Shown here in pieces: positions 47,143 through 56,277 of a DNA stretch of 64,000 nucleotides (its first letter is position 1; each line of letters begins with the position of its first letter). A program made the position numbers and the translations under genes. The notes below the pieces were generated by a model that was not told the DNA's origin, ran no database searches, and saw nothing but the letters and a program-made list of their open reading frames with translations. The stretch is from NCBI RefSeq assembly GCF_021049245.1, contig NZ_CP088020.1:2858001-2922000 (forward strand), read 5' to 3'. The stretch is from Radiobacillus kanasensis (lineage in GTDB: Bacteria; Bacillota; Bacilli; Bacillales; Amphibacillaceae).

Positions 47143-48417
47143 TTATGGCAAGAAAGGTATAGGGTTAATCCCAGAATGATAGTCCCAACCGCCTTCATGT
47201 ACTTCAAAGTGCAAGTGACTTCCATAAGAATTACCTGTATTCCCCATTGCTCCAATGGTTTGTAGTGCACCTACAGATTGGCCATAGGATACGGATAAAC
47301 TAGACATATGTGCATACACCGTAGTTTTATCATACTGCGGATGATAAATATACACAACATTTCCGTAACTATTGGACCAATTGGCTCTGGCTACAACTCC
47401 AGATGCAGCAGCCTTGATTGGAGTCCCTGTTTTGTTGGCAATGTCAATTCCTCGGTGATAACCAAGGTCTCTTGGACCATAATCAGAGCTTAAACTTCCC
47501 TCAGCTGGCCATGCAAAAATGCCACTACCACCTGCAGATAATCCTGATCCAGAACCACCACCAGAGCCGGCATTTTTCTGTGCTTCTTCCTTAGCCAATT
47601 TCTCTAATCGAGAAGCTTCCGCTTGGGCTTGTTTTTTTGCTTTTTCAATAATGGATGCTTGTGCTGCTAATGTTTCTTGTTGTTCTTGTAGAGACATTTT
47701 ATAGTCTTCTAAATGCTGCTCTTCTTCTTCCAACTGTACCATTAACTTTTCTTTTTGTGCCGCTTGTTGATCTAATGTAGCTTTTAGAGTTTGAAGCTCC
47801 TCTTTTTGACTAACTAAAGATTTCTTCTTATCCTCTAAAGACGCCTGTTTCGTTTCTAACTCTTTCTTATCAGCAGCTTGCGTTTCTAGTATTCCTTTAT
47901 CCTGTTCCATGATTGTAGTAACAGCTGCTGCCCGGGTTAAGAAATCCCCGAAGCTTTGTGCTCCCATTAACACTTCAAGATAAGGAATGTTCCCACCACT
48001 TTGTTGTAAAGTACGCAGACGATCCTTTAAAAGAGCTTCTCTTTTCTTGATTCGCTCTTTCAAATCCTCAATATCTTTATTTAGTTTCTCAATTTGATTA
48101 TTCGTGTCTTTTATTTCTTTTTCCTTTGAAGCGATATTCGCTTTCGTTTGATCTAGCTCACTGTTAATCGTATCAATTTGATCTGTTACTTGGTCTTGTT
48201 GTTGCAAATTGTCTTCGATTTTCTCTTCCGTTGCATCTGTCTTATTTTCTAAGTCCCCTTGCTTTTCTTGAATATCATCTTGCTGGTTTTCTAAATCATT
48301 AATTTCTTCCTTGACATCATTTAGATCCTCCGCATACACAAGGACTGAACTTGAAAAGATTGTGAGTAATGCTACTGCGAGGATTATGATAGAGCGAAAA
48401 CTTCTTTTCATCTGCAT
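47143..48417 (-). CDS. EnvC/PcsB-like murein hydrolase activator (M23 domain)
   Basis: A 424-residue secreted protein. The signal peptide occupies about residues 1-30, ending ...LVYAE. Residues about 31-260 are a long coiled coil with several heptad runs. A Gly/Ser linker leads to a LytM/M23 domain (about 300-424) with HRGID (His321, Asp325), YAH (His370) and HLHFEVHEGG (His401, His403). It lies directly downstream of ftsX; this gene order and the coiled coil match EnvC/PcsB-type proteins that FtsEX activates at the septum. The zinc ligands appear complete, unlike E. coli EnvC, so it may itself be a hydrolase. Confidence 0.93.
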   Translation of the reverse strand: MQMKRSFRSIIILAVALLTIFSSSVLVYAEDLNDVKEEINDLENQQDDIQEKQGDLENKTDATEEKIEDNLQQQDQVTDQIDTINSELDQTKANIASKEKEIKDTNNQIEKLNKDIEDLKERIKKREALLKDRLRTLQQSGGNIPYLEVLMGAQSFGDFLTRAAAVTTIMEQDKGILETQAADKKELETKQASLEDKKKSLVSQKEELQTLKATLDQQAAQKEKLMVQLEEEEQHLEDYKMSLQEQQETLAAQASIIEKAKKQAQAEASRLEKLAKEEAQKNAGSGGGSGSGLSAGGSGIFAWPAEGSLSSDYGPRDLGYHRGIDIANKTGTPIKAAASGVVARANWSNSYGNVVYIYHPQYDKTTVYAHMSSLSVSYGQSVGALQTIGAMGNTGNSYGSHLHFEVHEGGWDYHSGINPIPFLP

Positions 48418-48475
48418 GCTTTACTCCCTTCCACAATAAATCGGCTTCGAAGGTTAAAGAATAGAATCATAGAAT

Positions 48476-49369
48476 TTAAACCTTCAAGAATTTACGTACA
48501 CTCATGACACTTCCCCAAACACCTATACCTGCACCAATGACAAGAATAATTAGGGATAACTGCCATGCAAACGGATTGAATGGCAATAGCTCCACAAACT
48601 CAAAGCTAATAAGGTCACTAACATGAGCTTCTAAATAGTAGTATCCTCCAAGAATAAGGCCAATTGGGACGATACTTCCTAGCACTCCTAATAACAATCC
48701 TTCTATGAAAAAAGGCCAGCGAATGAATGCATTCGTTGCACCCACTAGCTTCATAATTCCTATCTCTCTACTTCTCGCCATAATCGTAATCTTAATCGTA
48801 TTCGAGATAAGAAAAATAGCTGTAAAAATTAATCCTATAATTAATGCTAGTCCAATATTTCTAGCATAATCGTTAAAGGTGAAGAGCTTTTGAACTACCG
48901 TTTTGCCATAGTTAACTTCTTGCACATTGTCATATTCCGCAATTTCTTCCGCAACCTGAATGGCATCCGTTGGATCTTCTGTTTTCACAATGTAAGCATG
49001 GTTTAATGGATTGTCTTGTTCAAACAGTTCCCAAGACTTTCCCTCTTCCCCCATACTCTCAATTAAAGCGTTTAGTTCTTCTTCCTTTGAAGAAAATTTC
49101 ACTGTAGACACTTCAGGTATTTTCTTAAGTTGTTCGCCTATCGTATCAATCTGACTTTGATCAGCCGTTAAATCTACCAAAACCTTTATTTCAACATCTT
49201 CTTCGATGTTATCTGCAATTTGATTAAGGTTAAGCATAAGCATTAAAAAGGCGCCGACTAAAATCAGCGTTGTCGTAACAGCCCCGATGGATGCAAAGGT
49301 CATCCAACCATTACGCAAGATGTTTTTGGCTCCTTCTCTTAGATGTCTTTTAAAGGTATTAAACGTCAT
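48476..49369 (-). CDS. ftsX: Cell-division ABC transporter-like permease FtsX
   Basis: A 297-residue protein with four TM helices and a large extracellular loop between TM1 and TM2 (about 55-175). The start ATG 49369 (MTFNTFKRHLREG) gives the family length and has GGGGTGA at proper spacing; other in-frame starts exist upstream inside ftsE. The features RNGWMTFASIGAVTTTL and the C-terminal FtsX_C block with GIMKLVGATNAFIRWPF are typical. FtsX transmits ATPase cycles of FtsE to murein hydrolases outside the membrane. It overlaps ftsE by 11 bases. Confidence 0.97.
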   Translation of the reverse strand: MTFNTFKRHLREGAKNILRNGWMTFASIGAVTTTLILVGAFLMLMLNLNQIADNIEEDVEIKVLVDLTADQSQIDTIGEQLKKIPEVSTVKFSSKEEELNALIESMGEEGKSWELFEQDNPLNHAYIVKTEDPTDAIQVAEEIAEYDNVQEVNYGKTVVQKLFTFNDYARNIGLALIIGLIFTAIFLISNTIKITIMARSREIGIMKLVGATNAFIRWPFFIEGLLLGVLGSIVPIGLILGGYYYLEAHVSDLISFEFVELLPFNPFAWQLSLIILVIGAGIGVWGSVMSVRKFLKV

Positions 49370-50045
49370 AGCCATATTCACCCCGACTTTCGTCACGTAC
49401 GATCCGTCCGCCTTCAATGGCAATAACACGTTTTTTGATCGTATTTACGATTTCTTTGCTGTGTGTGGCCATGATAATCGTTGTACCACTTGCGTTGATT
49501 TCTTCCAAAATATTCATGATTTCCCATGAGGTTTCAGGGTCTAAGTTCCCTGTAGGTTCATCTGCGATTAACAGACTAGGTTTATTCACAATTGCTCTAG
49601 CAATCGATACACGTTGCTGCTCCCCACCTGACAGTTCATCTGGCAGAAAACGAGCTTTATTTTTCAGTCCTACTAAGTCTAGAACTTCCATCACACGTTT
49701 CCGTATAGCTTTCGGCGATTCTTCAATTACTTCAAGGGCAAATGCAACATTTTCATAAACGGAGAGTTTAGGTAGCAATTTAAAATCTTGGAATACGACT
49801 CCGATATTTCGTCGTAGGTAGGGAACGTCTTTCCATTTCATATTGTGAAGCTGTTGTTTATGGATCCGGATATATCCTTTGGAAGGTTTCACTTCTCTAT
49901 AAATCATTTTAATAAAGGTAGATTTGCCTGCCCCACTCGGGCCTACTACATACACAAACTCACCTTCGTCAATTTGAACGTCCACACCGCTTAAAGCTTG
50001 TACACCGTTTGGGTATGTTTTTTGTACTCCCTGCATATCAATCAT
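49359..50045 (-). CDS. ftsE: Cell-division ATP-binding protein FtsE
   Basis: A 228-residue ABC ATPase. Walker A is GPSGAGKST (about 35-43), the signature is LSGGEQQRVSIARA, and Walker B is LLIADEPTGNLDPET. A start MIDMQGVQKTYPNGV at 50045 is preceded by AAAGGTGA. With FtsX it forms the complex that energises septal murein hydrolysis; the downstream EnvC-like gene completes the module. In B. subtilis FtsEX regulates CwlO during elongation. Confidence 0.98.
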   Translation of the reverse strand: MIDMQGVQKTYPNGVQALSGVDVQIDEGEFVYVVGPSGAGKSTFIKMIYREVKPSKGYIRIHKQQLHNMKWKDVPYLRRNIGVVFQDFKLLPKLSVYENVAFALEVIEESPKAIRKRVMEVLDLVGLKNKARFLPDELSGGEQQRVSIARAIVNKPSLLIADEPTGNLDPETSWEIMNILEEINASGTTIIMATHSKEIVNTIKKRVIAIEGGRIVRDESRGEYGYDV

Positions 50046-50385
50046 ATATTTATCACCTTTACCTCATTTATGTTATCTACCTTGATGTCTGCACTTAAAG
50101 TTAGTAATCTAGTAAAATTTCTGTCGAAACATAAGTCCTCACTATTATAACATCTATAAAGGACTTTTTTAGACAAAAAAATATTACATTTATGTTTCAA
50201 AGGACCTAAATGATAGGAGAATGTAAATTTTTATGGCGAATTAGGTAAATAGAGCCCTATAATCGACAAAATTCTACACAACCTTAATGATTATAACGGA
50301 CTAAATATAACTTTCGCAAGGTGCAAAAGGTGGAAAAAAATCGAGTGTAAATCCTTAGATTTACACTCGATTCTCTTATTTTCGA
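50046..50385. other. Intergenic region between ftsE and a secreted-protein gene
   Basis: It contains the terminator of the secreted-protein gene (50335-50372), and AT-rich sequence that should hold the ftsE promoter, although I cannot pick an unambiguous one. No gene is visible. Confidence 0.6.
50335..50372 (-). terminator. Terminator of the secreted helical protein gene
   Basis: AATCGAGTGTAAATC (50339-50353) pairs perfectly with GATTTACACTCGATT (50358-50372). On the minus strand TTTTTTT follows. It begins 14 bases after the stop of the gene at 50386. Confidence 0.92.
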
Positions 50386-51126
50386 CTATTCTATGACGGT
50401 TTCTACATTTGTTTGAAGTTCAGTATCAAACAGTGGAAGTTCAAAAAGGAAATTGGTTTGAAACTGTCCATTTGCTTGCAGTTCTTCTGTCAACATAGTA
50501 AAGGCTTGATCCAGTTCTGTTAGGAGCTTTTCTAACTTGTCTGCAACTTCTTTCGTTACTTCATCTGTATTTTCTTGTAAGGTAGCACGAGTCTCAGTTG
50601 CTTTTTTTTCTACATCGTCTGCTAATTCTTGAAGTTTAGTTTCTACCTGTTGTTCTTTATGTTTTGCGTCTTTTTGCACATGCTGCAGTACTTGCTTGGA
50701 TTCATCTATTACTTTCTCAGCGTTCTCCACCAATTCTTCCGATTCTTCCTCTAGTTTTTCAGAGTTCAAGTTCACTTCAGCTTGTGAGTCTGATGTTATA
50801 TCATCATCCAAACTCGTTTCTGATGATGCTTCAACCTGTGCACTTTCAGTTTCAATGTGTACAGCTGCTTCGGTGGATGCTTCAGCTTTTGCTACAGCGT
50901 TGGCAGATTCACTAGCCATTGATTTCACCTTATGAACAACAGCACGTGCCTTCTGTTTCCCTTCTTCGACAAGAGATTCTACATGATGTATATCTTGTTT
51001 TACTTCTACTGTCGCTTGAACATCTGTTTTATTTACTGCTGCATCTGCTTCTACTGAACCTGCTGCGAATACTCCTACTGAAAATACTCCTGCCAAGATA
51101 CTTGCTTTCACAACATTTCCATTCAT
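50386..51126 (-). CDS. Secreted alanine- and glutamate-rich helical protein
   Basis: A 246-residue protein with a signal peptide (MNGNVVKASILAGVFSVGVF, cleavage near EADAA at about 30). The mature part is almost all helix-forming residues (Ala, Glu, Lys, Val, Ser) with heptad-like spacing and an acidic middle (ETSLDDDITSDSQAEVN), so a long coiled-coil surface protein is likely. There is no sorting signal or metal motif. I do not recognise the family. It lies 47 bases downstream of a second secreted helical protein gene, probably in one operon. Confidence 0.75.
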   Translation of the reverse strand: MNGNVVKASILAGVFSVGVFAAGSVEADAAVNKTDVQATVEVKQDIHHVESLVEEGKQKARAVVHKVKSMASESANAVAKAEASTEAAVHIETESAQVEASSETSLDDDITSDSQAEVNLNSEKLEEESEELVENAEKVIDESKQVLQHVQKDAKHKEQQVETKLQELADDVEKKATETRATLQENTDEVTKEVADKLEKLLTELDQAFTMLTEELQANGQFQTNFLFELPLFDTELQTNVETVIE

Positions 51127-51173
51127 TATAAATCGCTCCTTTTTCTAATTTTTTCTGTATGGTGTACGTTTGC

Positions 51174-51935
51174 TTAGAAAAAAGAGCTCCTTTGAGGTGG
51201 TGGCGTTGGTGGTGCATTCACCCACTGATTTCTAATGACATATTTCCGATTCCAATAAAGCTGTGTTTGCAACAAGCGGTTCGATTCCAATTGCGAAGCA
51301 AGATAGACTGCAAGAGGCGAGCTTTTTGTCTGCCATCGCTTCCACAATTGTTGTGGAATCTTTGTTATGGATAATGTCACGAGTTTTTGAAGCTCTGGAA
51401 AGTCCTTCTTTTCATCTGGAATGGGTGTTTTCGTCGGAGCTTCTTTTTGTACCTTAGTAGTAATCGCGGAAGATTCGGATGGTTTGGTAGGACTTAGATC
51501 GTTTTTCTTTCCGGTTATAGGTACTGGCTCCGAGCGTTTCCTCTGTTCTTGAACAGGCTGAACTGAGTGATCTTTTGTTTGGTCTTCGATTCCCAAATCC
51601 TCGGAAGGCTTTACTGGAGTTTGCTTCGATTTATTTTGCGATTCCTCCAGGATTTCTTCAGAAGCCTTATGCACTTCCTTTTTTACCTTTTCCGTGATTT
51701 CCTCCACTTGTTTCGTGGCTTTTTTCGGGCCTTCATTTCCAGCTTCAACAAGCTTTGATGATATGTCCTTCTCGATCTGTTTCTCCCCTTCTTGGACAAC
51801 GTTTTTCAAATCCTTCTCCAAGGAATTTGAAATTTTGTCTATTGGGGATTCATCTGATCCTGCAAACACGGCTTGTGGTGCCGCTGTGATAAAGAGGGAG
51901 AGCACCCCAACACCTACTAGGTGCCGAATATTCAA
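51174..51935 (-). CDS. Secreted helical protein with Pro-rich C-terminus
   Basis: A 253-residue protein starting at TTG 51935 behind AAGGAGGTGAGTCG. The signal peptide ends near QAVFA (about residue 25). Residues 30-100 are charged amphipathic helix (KQVEEITEKVKKEVHKASEE); the middle is a polar low-complexity linker rich in Lys, Pro and Ser; the last 60 residues contain a small, more ordered segment (LVTLSITKIPQQLWKRWQT, YWNRKYVIRNQWVN) and end in PPTPPPQRSSFF. The family is unknown. It is upstream of and probably co-transcribed with the other secreted protein. Confidence 0.72.
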   Translation of the reverse strand: MNIRHLVGVGVLSLFITAAPQAVFAGSDESPIDKISNSLEKDLKNVVQEGEKQIEKDISSKLVEAGNEGPKKATKQVEEITEKVKKEVHKASEEILEESQNKSKQTPVKPSEDLGIEDQTKDHSVQPVQEQRKRSEPVPITGKKNDLSPTKPSESSAITTKVQKEAPTKTPIPDEKKDFPELQKLVTLSITKIPQQLWKRWQTKSSPLAVYLASQLESNRLLQTQLYWNRKYVIRNQWVNAPPTPPPQRSSFF

Positions 51936-52314
51936 CGACTCACCTCCTTCCTTATTACATGGTTTCTAGTCCATATCCACTTTTTTGACGGTTCATCATC
52001 TGATTAGGAAGATGGAACCATGAAAAAGAAGCACCTAAAATTAGATGCTTTGATACTAAGTAGTTCAGTTTTTAGACTAAGAAACGTATTTAGCAAGCAT
52101 ATCCCGAAGCAGTATTCGCATTCCACTAAATAACTATTCAATCAGCATAGAAAAAACACTCATAGTTATAAAATTTCTCTCAGTGATTTTTACTAAAATG
52201 TCTAAATTTAAAGTAGTTGTTATGAAAGGATCTAAGCAACATAGACCATTGTAATACTAAAGACCTTTTATTTTAAACGACAATTTGGACATATTACCGG
52301 TAGGAGGTGAAAAA
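51936..52314. other. Divergent intergenic region
   Basis: The region lies between the TTG of the secreted protein (minus) and the ATG of the small hydrophilic protein (plus). It contains a terminator-like hairpin on the minus strand (52023-52050) and a second imperfect stem near 51994-52019, both in the possible leader of the secreted-protein operon. No gene is seen. Confidence 0.5.
52023..52050 (-). terminator. Terminator-like hairpin in the leader of the secreted-protein operon
   Basis: In the minus-strand RNA, AAGCATCTAA pairs with TTAGGTGCTT (one G-U), followed by CTTTTTC. It is upstream of the genes it might control, so it could be an attenuator or the end of a small RNA. Confidence 0.4.
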
Positions 52315-52542
52315 ATGGCTGAACAAAAAAAAGACGGAATGAAAGAAGATTTGAATGAACTACTTAACAGAATAGGGCGATCTAACATGAATGAAGGAAT
52401 TCCTAGTGATAAAACTTCAACTGAGATAGAAAAAGACAGTGAACTGGATAAAAGCAATAAAAACGAGCGCCACAATGAAAATGCTCGTGCATCAGCAGCT
52501 GTTGAACCAGAAAACCCAAGAATAAATACGGATAACCTGTAA
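52315..52542 (+). CDS. Small hydrophilic protein of unknown function
   Basis: I start it at ATG 52315, which has a perfect AGGAGGTG five bases upstream; a frame opening at 52285 lacks one. The 75-residue product is very polar (MAEQKKDGMKEDLNELLNRI, then many Asp, Glu, Lys and Asn) with a short amphipathic N-terminal helix and a disordered tail. There is no Cys and no membrane segment. The composition recalls small spore or stress proteins, but no family can be named. Confidence 0.65.
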   Translation: MAEQKKDGMKEDLNELLNRIGRSNMNEGIPSDKTSTEIEKDSELDKSNKNERHNENARASAAVEPENPRINTDNL

Positions 52543-52640
52543 CTATAATAATCCAAGGTTCCTCACAATTCACAGTAATATAATAATATTTGTTCCAATC
52601 CCCTCATTAGATATTTGAGTTTTAATAACGTATAAACAAC

Positions 52641-52680
52641 AAAAAAGACAGTCCAATTTACGTGTTACATGGACTGTCTT
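52641..52680 (-). terminator. Terminator of the PEP synthase gene
   Basis: AAGACAGTCCA (52645-52655) pairs with TGGACTGTCTT (52670-52680). On the minus strand TTTTTT follows. It lies 42 bases past the stop. Confidence 0.85.
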
Positions 52681-52721
52681 GAATGGTTCATACTCTTAGA
52701 TAGAACCAGTTCCGCCCGACA

Positions 52722-55061
52722 TTATAAATTTCTTATTTTATTTAAGATTAGCCGTTGTTCTGTCGATGCTACTAGCCTTCTTGTATAGGCAACAGTATCT
52801 GGATTGATACTAACACTATCGATTCCTTCTTGAATGAGAAATTCAGTAAACTCTGGATATAAAGAAGGTCCCTGCCCGCAAATAGAAACGGTTTTACTGT
52901 GCTTATGTGCAGCATGAATTAACGTTTTAATAGCTCGCTTCACCGAAATATTTCGCTCATCAAAATAACCCATACTATTTAGAATACCTGAATCTCGGTC
53001 CGAGCCCATGATTAATTGAGTTAGGTCATTACTGCCAATGCTAAACCCATCGACAAGCTGGGCAAATTCCTCTGCAGCGAAAATAACCGATGGGACTTCT
53101 GCCATAATCCAAATTTTGAATTGCTGATTTTGTACGAGTCCTTCTTCAGCCATGATCTCTTTGACCCTCTCCACTTCCCATGTTGTCCGCACAAAAGGGA
53201 GCATCGCCCATACATTAGTCAATCCATATTCTTCTCGTACCCGTTTCATGGCACGACATTCCAAGCGAAAGCCTTCCTCATATTCAGGGGAGATGTAACG
53301 GGAAACACCTCTCCAACCAATCATCGGGTTGGCTTCCACCGGTTCGACCTCGTCTCCACCCTCTAGTCCACGGAATTCGTTGGAACGGAAATCACTTAAC
53401 CTAACGACAATCGGTTTTGGATACACCTCCTGGGCTACTTTCGTAATCCCCTCTGAAAGTTTATCAATAAAAAAATCCTCTTGGTTCGTTTTTAAGAGAT
53501 ACATAGGATGGGCGCCCATGCTAGAAAAAATAAACTCGCTTCTCATTAAGCCAATCCCTTCAAAAGGGAGATCCTTGTACTGGTCAATCAAATCCGGTTC
53601 ACCGAGATTCATATAGACTTTTGTCCCTGTAACCGGTTCCAATTGGTTGAATAGAGAAGGATCAAAGGAAGGTTGTTTTGGCTCTTCGCTTTCTTCCTTT
53701 TCTAGGATGCCTTCAAAAACCACTCCACGTGTCGCATCAACCGTTACTTCCATACCATCTAATAACACGGCTGTTGCGGAATTAGCACCAACGATACAAG
53801 GAATTCCTAATTCTCGAGACACTATCGCTGCATGACATGTGCGACCACCCTCATCGGTTACTACTGCAGCCGCTTTCTTCATTGCCGGGATCATATCTGG
53901 GTTCGTCATAACGGTTACTAAAATATCGCCTTCTTCGACAAGAGAAATCTCTTGGATATCCTTAATCTTTTTAACCTTCCCCGCTCCGATTCCTGGTGCT
54001 GCAGCAAGTCCTCGAATAAGCATGTTTAATACGACTTTTTCTGTTGGACTCATTTCTGATTTCTCCTCCTCTAGCGTCGTAATCGGTCGTGCCTGCAAAA
54101 TATAGATTTCTTTTGTATCCGCATCTAACGCCCACTCTATATCCTGTGGAAAATGATAGAGTTCTTCAATTCGGATACCAGCCTTTGATAGATGTACGAT
54201 TTCCTCTTCTATTAGACACTGAGCGGTCACGGACGCTTGGCCGAGATATTCCTTAACGGCAACTTCGCTCGTCCCAACAGCGTGTTGATTCTTGATCACT
54301 AATAGATTCTTGTTAGTGATATTTTTTTCTATTATTTTTAGGCTTGATTTCTCGACTACGTATTCATCTGGTGAGACCATCCCTGAAACCACCGCTTCTC
54401 CCAACCCCCAGCTAGCGTTAATCATCATTTCTTTTCGATTACTCGTCACCGGATTGGCCGTGAACATCACACCAGCTTTCTCGCTGTCGACCATTTTTTG
54501 CACGACCGCACTTAGAGCTACATGAAAATGATTGAATCCTTGATTCGCACGATAATAAATGGCTCTTGCCGTCCATAGGGATGCCCAGCATTTTTTAATA
54601 TGGGAGAGTACCTCCGTAATCCCGCTAATTTCTAGATACGTATCCTGTTGACCAGCAAAGGACGCCTCCGGTAAATCTTCCGCGGTGGCAGAGCTTCGTA
54701 TCGCTACATAAGGTGCTTCTATTCCAATCGAATAACTAAACTGGGCGTACGCTTCTCGAATTTCTTTTTCGATTGGTTCGAGCATTTCGCTCGTGTAAAT
54801 TAGTTTTCTTATTTCAGAGCTTATTTTCTGTAATTGATGGGTGTTTTCCAAATCAATCGTATGGATGAGGTTTATAATGGTTTGATCCAGCTTTCGTTCT
54901 TCTATAAACGTACTGTATGCGGAAGCCGTCACACAAAATCCGGGAGGCACCTTGACTCCTTTCTGCGTCAGTTCCCCTAGATTAGCACCTTTTCCACCAA
55001 CAAGAGCAATGTCCTCCTTGTCAATCTCATCGAACCATTTGATATAGCGGTATTCTTTCAT
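52722..55061 (-). CDS. Phosphoenolpyruvate synthase-type enzyme
   Basis: A 779-residue enzyme of the pyruvate,water dikinase family. The N-terminal PPDK_N ATP-grasp domain runs about 10-340 (VGGKGANLGELTQKGVKVPPGF, then RSSATAEDLPEASFAGQQDT). The swivelling phospho-His domain has TCHAAIVSRELGIPCIVG (His near 409). The C-terminal PEP/pyruvate TIM barrel spans about 450-770 (VWAMLPFVRTTWEVERV; IGSNDLTQLIMGSDRD). Synthesis of PEP from pyruvate and ATP would support gluconeogenesis. ATG 55061. No PEP synthase regulatory gene is adjacent; palindromic sites lie upstream. Confidence 0.93.
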   Translation of the reverse strand: MKEYRYIKWFDEIDKEDIALVGGKGANLGELTQKGVKVPPGFCVTASAYSTFIEERKLDQTIINLIHTIDLENTHQLQKISSEIRKLIYTSEMLEPIEKEIREAYAQFSYSIGIEAPYVAIRSSATAEDLPEASFAGQQDTYLEISGITEVLSHIKKCWASLWTARAIYYRANQGFNHFHVALSAVVQKMVDSEKAGVMFTANPVTSNRKEMMINASWGLGEAVVSGMVSPDEYVVEKSSLKIIEKNITNKNLLVIKNQHAVGTSEVAVKEYLGQASVTAQCLIEEEIVHLSKAGIRIEELYHFPQDIEWALDADTKEIYILQARPITTLEEEKSEMSPTEKVVLNMLIRGLAAAPGIGAGKVKKIKDIQEISLVEEGDILVTVMTNPDMIPAMKKAAAVVTDEGGRTCHAAIVSRELGIPCIVGANSATAVLLDGMEVTVDATRGVVFEGILEKEESEEPKQPSFDPSLFNQLEPVTGTKVYMNLGEPDLIDQYKDLPFEGIGLMRSEFIFSSMGAHPMYLLKTNQEDFFIDKLSEGITKVAQEVYPKPIVVRLSDFRSNEFRGLEGGDEVEPVEANPMIGWRGVSRYISPEYEEGFRLECRAMKRVREEYGLTNVWAMLPFVRTTWEVERVKEIMAEEGLVQNQQFKIWIMAEVPSVIFAAEEFAQLVDGFSIGSNDLTQLIMGSDRDSGILNSMGYFDERNISVKRAIKTLIHAAHKHSKTVSICGQGPSLYPEFTEFLIQEGIDSVSINPDTVAYTRRLVASTEQRLILNKIRNL

Positions 55062-55106
55062 TTACGACTCTCCTTTCGATTTCATTGTAAATATTCTAAT
55101 AATTAT

Positions 55107-55175
55107 AAATAACATACATTTATAGTTGCGTAATGTCAATAATAATGTATGTTATTTAATTAATAATGTACATTA
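55107..55175. promoter_or_regulatory. Palindromic repeats upstream of the PEP synthase gene
   Basis: AAATAACATACATT (55107-55120) is inverted perfectly as AATGTATGTTATTT (55144-55157), and TAATGTACATTA (55164-55175) is a separate perfect 12-bp palindrome with the same AATGTA half. Several copies of one half-site spread over 70 bases suggest a multi-site repressor or activator region. The protein is not known. Confidence 0.55.
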
Positions 55176-55211
55176 ATTAAGAAATATTAGTGTTAAATAG
55201 TGTAAACTATA

Positions 55212-55247
55212 TAAAAAATCACCTGACTGTAAAACAATCAGGTGATT
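55212..55247 (-). terminator. Terminator of the YvjA-type gene
   Basis: AATCACCTGA (55217-55226) pairs with TCAGGTGATT (55238-55247). On the minus strand TTTTTT follows. It starts about 14 bases after the stop at 55261. Confidence 0.9.
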
Positions 55248-55260
55248 CTGTCATTGATTA

Positions 55261-56127
55261 TTATGTTGTTTTAAATCCTTCTCCTAACACTTCCGTGGCG
55301 TTCATGACCACAACAAAGGCATTATTGTCTATGCGTCGTACCATTTGTGTGACTTTTGAAAACTCTCCACGGGCTACCACACACATGATCACTTGTCTTT
55401 CTTCATTTGTATAGCCACCAGTTCCTTGTAGCACCGTTACCCCCCGATCCACATCACGAAGTAACGCTTGTCGCACTTCTTGAACTTGATTGGTGATTAT
55501 CAGAACATTTTTGGAGGTGTTCATCCCAACTTGAACGAAATCGATTGTTTTACTTGTGACGAACAAACCGATAAGGGCATACAAGCCTTGCTCGATTGAG
55601 AAAACAAAGGCAGCAGTTAGTACAATCATGCCATCAAATATGGCCACACAGATGGAAAGTGGAAATGGAATAAACTTATGAAATATTTGGGCAGCTAAAT
55701 CAACTCCACCCGTTGAAGCACGGCCACGAAATACAATTCCGAGCCCAAGGCCGACACCCATTCCACCAAAAATAGCACCTAATAGTGGTTCCGATGCAAC
55801 AGACGGGAAATCTTTTGTAAGGAAGACGAAAAACGGCAGGATGATCGTACCAACTAGTGTCTTCGCTCCAAAGCTCATGCCTAAAATTAATATTCCAGCG
55901 ATGAACAATGGGATATTCAAGGCCCATTGCACGATAGAAGGCTCCCAGCCAAATACAGCTTTTGTAATCGTACTAATCCCGGCCACTCCGCCTGAAGCTA
56001 CTTCATGAGGAAGTAGAAAAGCATTAAAAGCTACGGCAACAAAAAAAGATCCTAGTATAACCAGGCTGTATTCTATCACATGAACCAACATCGTCGGCAT
56101 TGGTTCTCTTCTATATTTTGCAATCAC
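55261..56127 (-). CDS. yvjA: YitT-family membrane protein (YvjA)
   Basis: A 288-residue protein if translation begins at GTG 56127, seven bases after GAGGTG; ATGs upstream would lie on that site. Residues about 15-175 form five to six TM helices of the DUF161/YitT family (YSLVILGSFFVAVAFNAFLLPHEVASGGVAG). A C-terminal DUF2179 cytoplasmic domain follows (TNQVQEVRQALLRDVDRGVTVLQGTGGYT). The role of the family is unsettled. Position near prfB and ftsEX matches B. subtilis yvjA. Confidence 0.9.
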   Translation of the reverse strand: MIAKYRREPMPTMLVHVIEYSLVILGSFFVAVAFNAFLLPHEVASGGVAGISTITKAVFGWEPSIVQWALNIPLFIAGILILGMSFGAKTLVGTIILPFFVFLTKDFPSVASEPLLGAIFGGMGVGLGLGIVFRGRASTGGVDLAAQIFHKFIPFPLSICVAIFDGMIVLTAAFVFSIEQGLYALIGLFVTSKTIDFVQVGMNTSKNVLIITNQVQEVRQALLRDVDRGVTVLQGTGGYTNEERQVIMCVVARGEFSKVTQMVRRIDNNAFVVVMNATEVLGEGFKTT

Positions 56128-56246
56128 GTACATACACCTCATTTGTTTAACTTTTCTCTCTTAAACCGTAAGGAGTATAACATGATGCTAAAGTCCTGTA
56201 AACAAGTCAAAGCACAGTATTGTTGCACTGTGCTAAAGGGATAAAA

Positions 56247-56277
56247 GATAAAAAGAACTAGCTACAACTAGTTCTTT
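56247..56277 (-). terminator. Terminator of gtaB
   Basis: AAAGAACTAG (56252-56261) pairs with CTAGTTCTTT (56268-56277), overlapping the gtaB stop; on the minus strand TTTTT follows. A second stem, AGCACAGT/ACTGTGCT, lies at 56211-56234. Confidence 0.85.
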
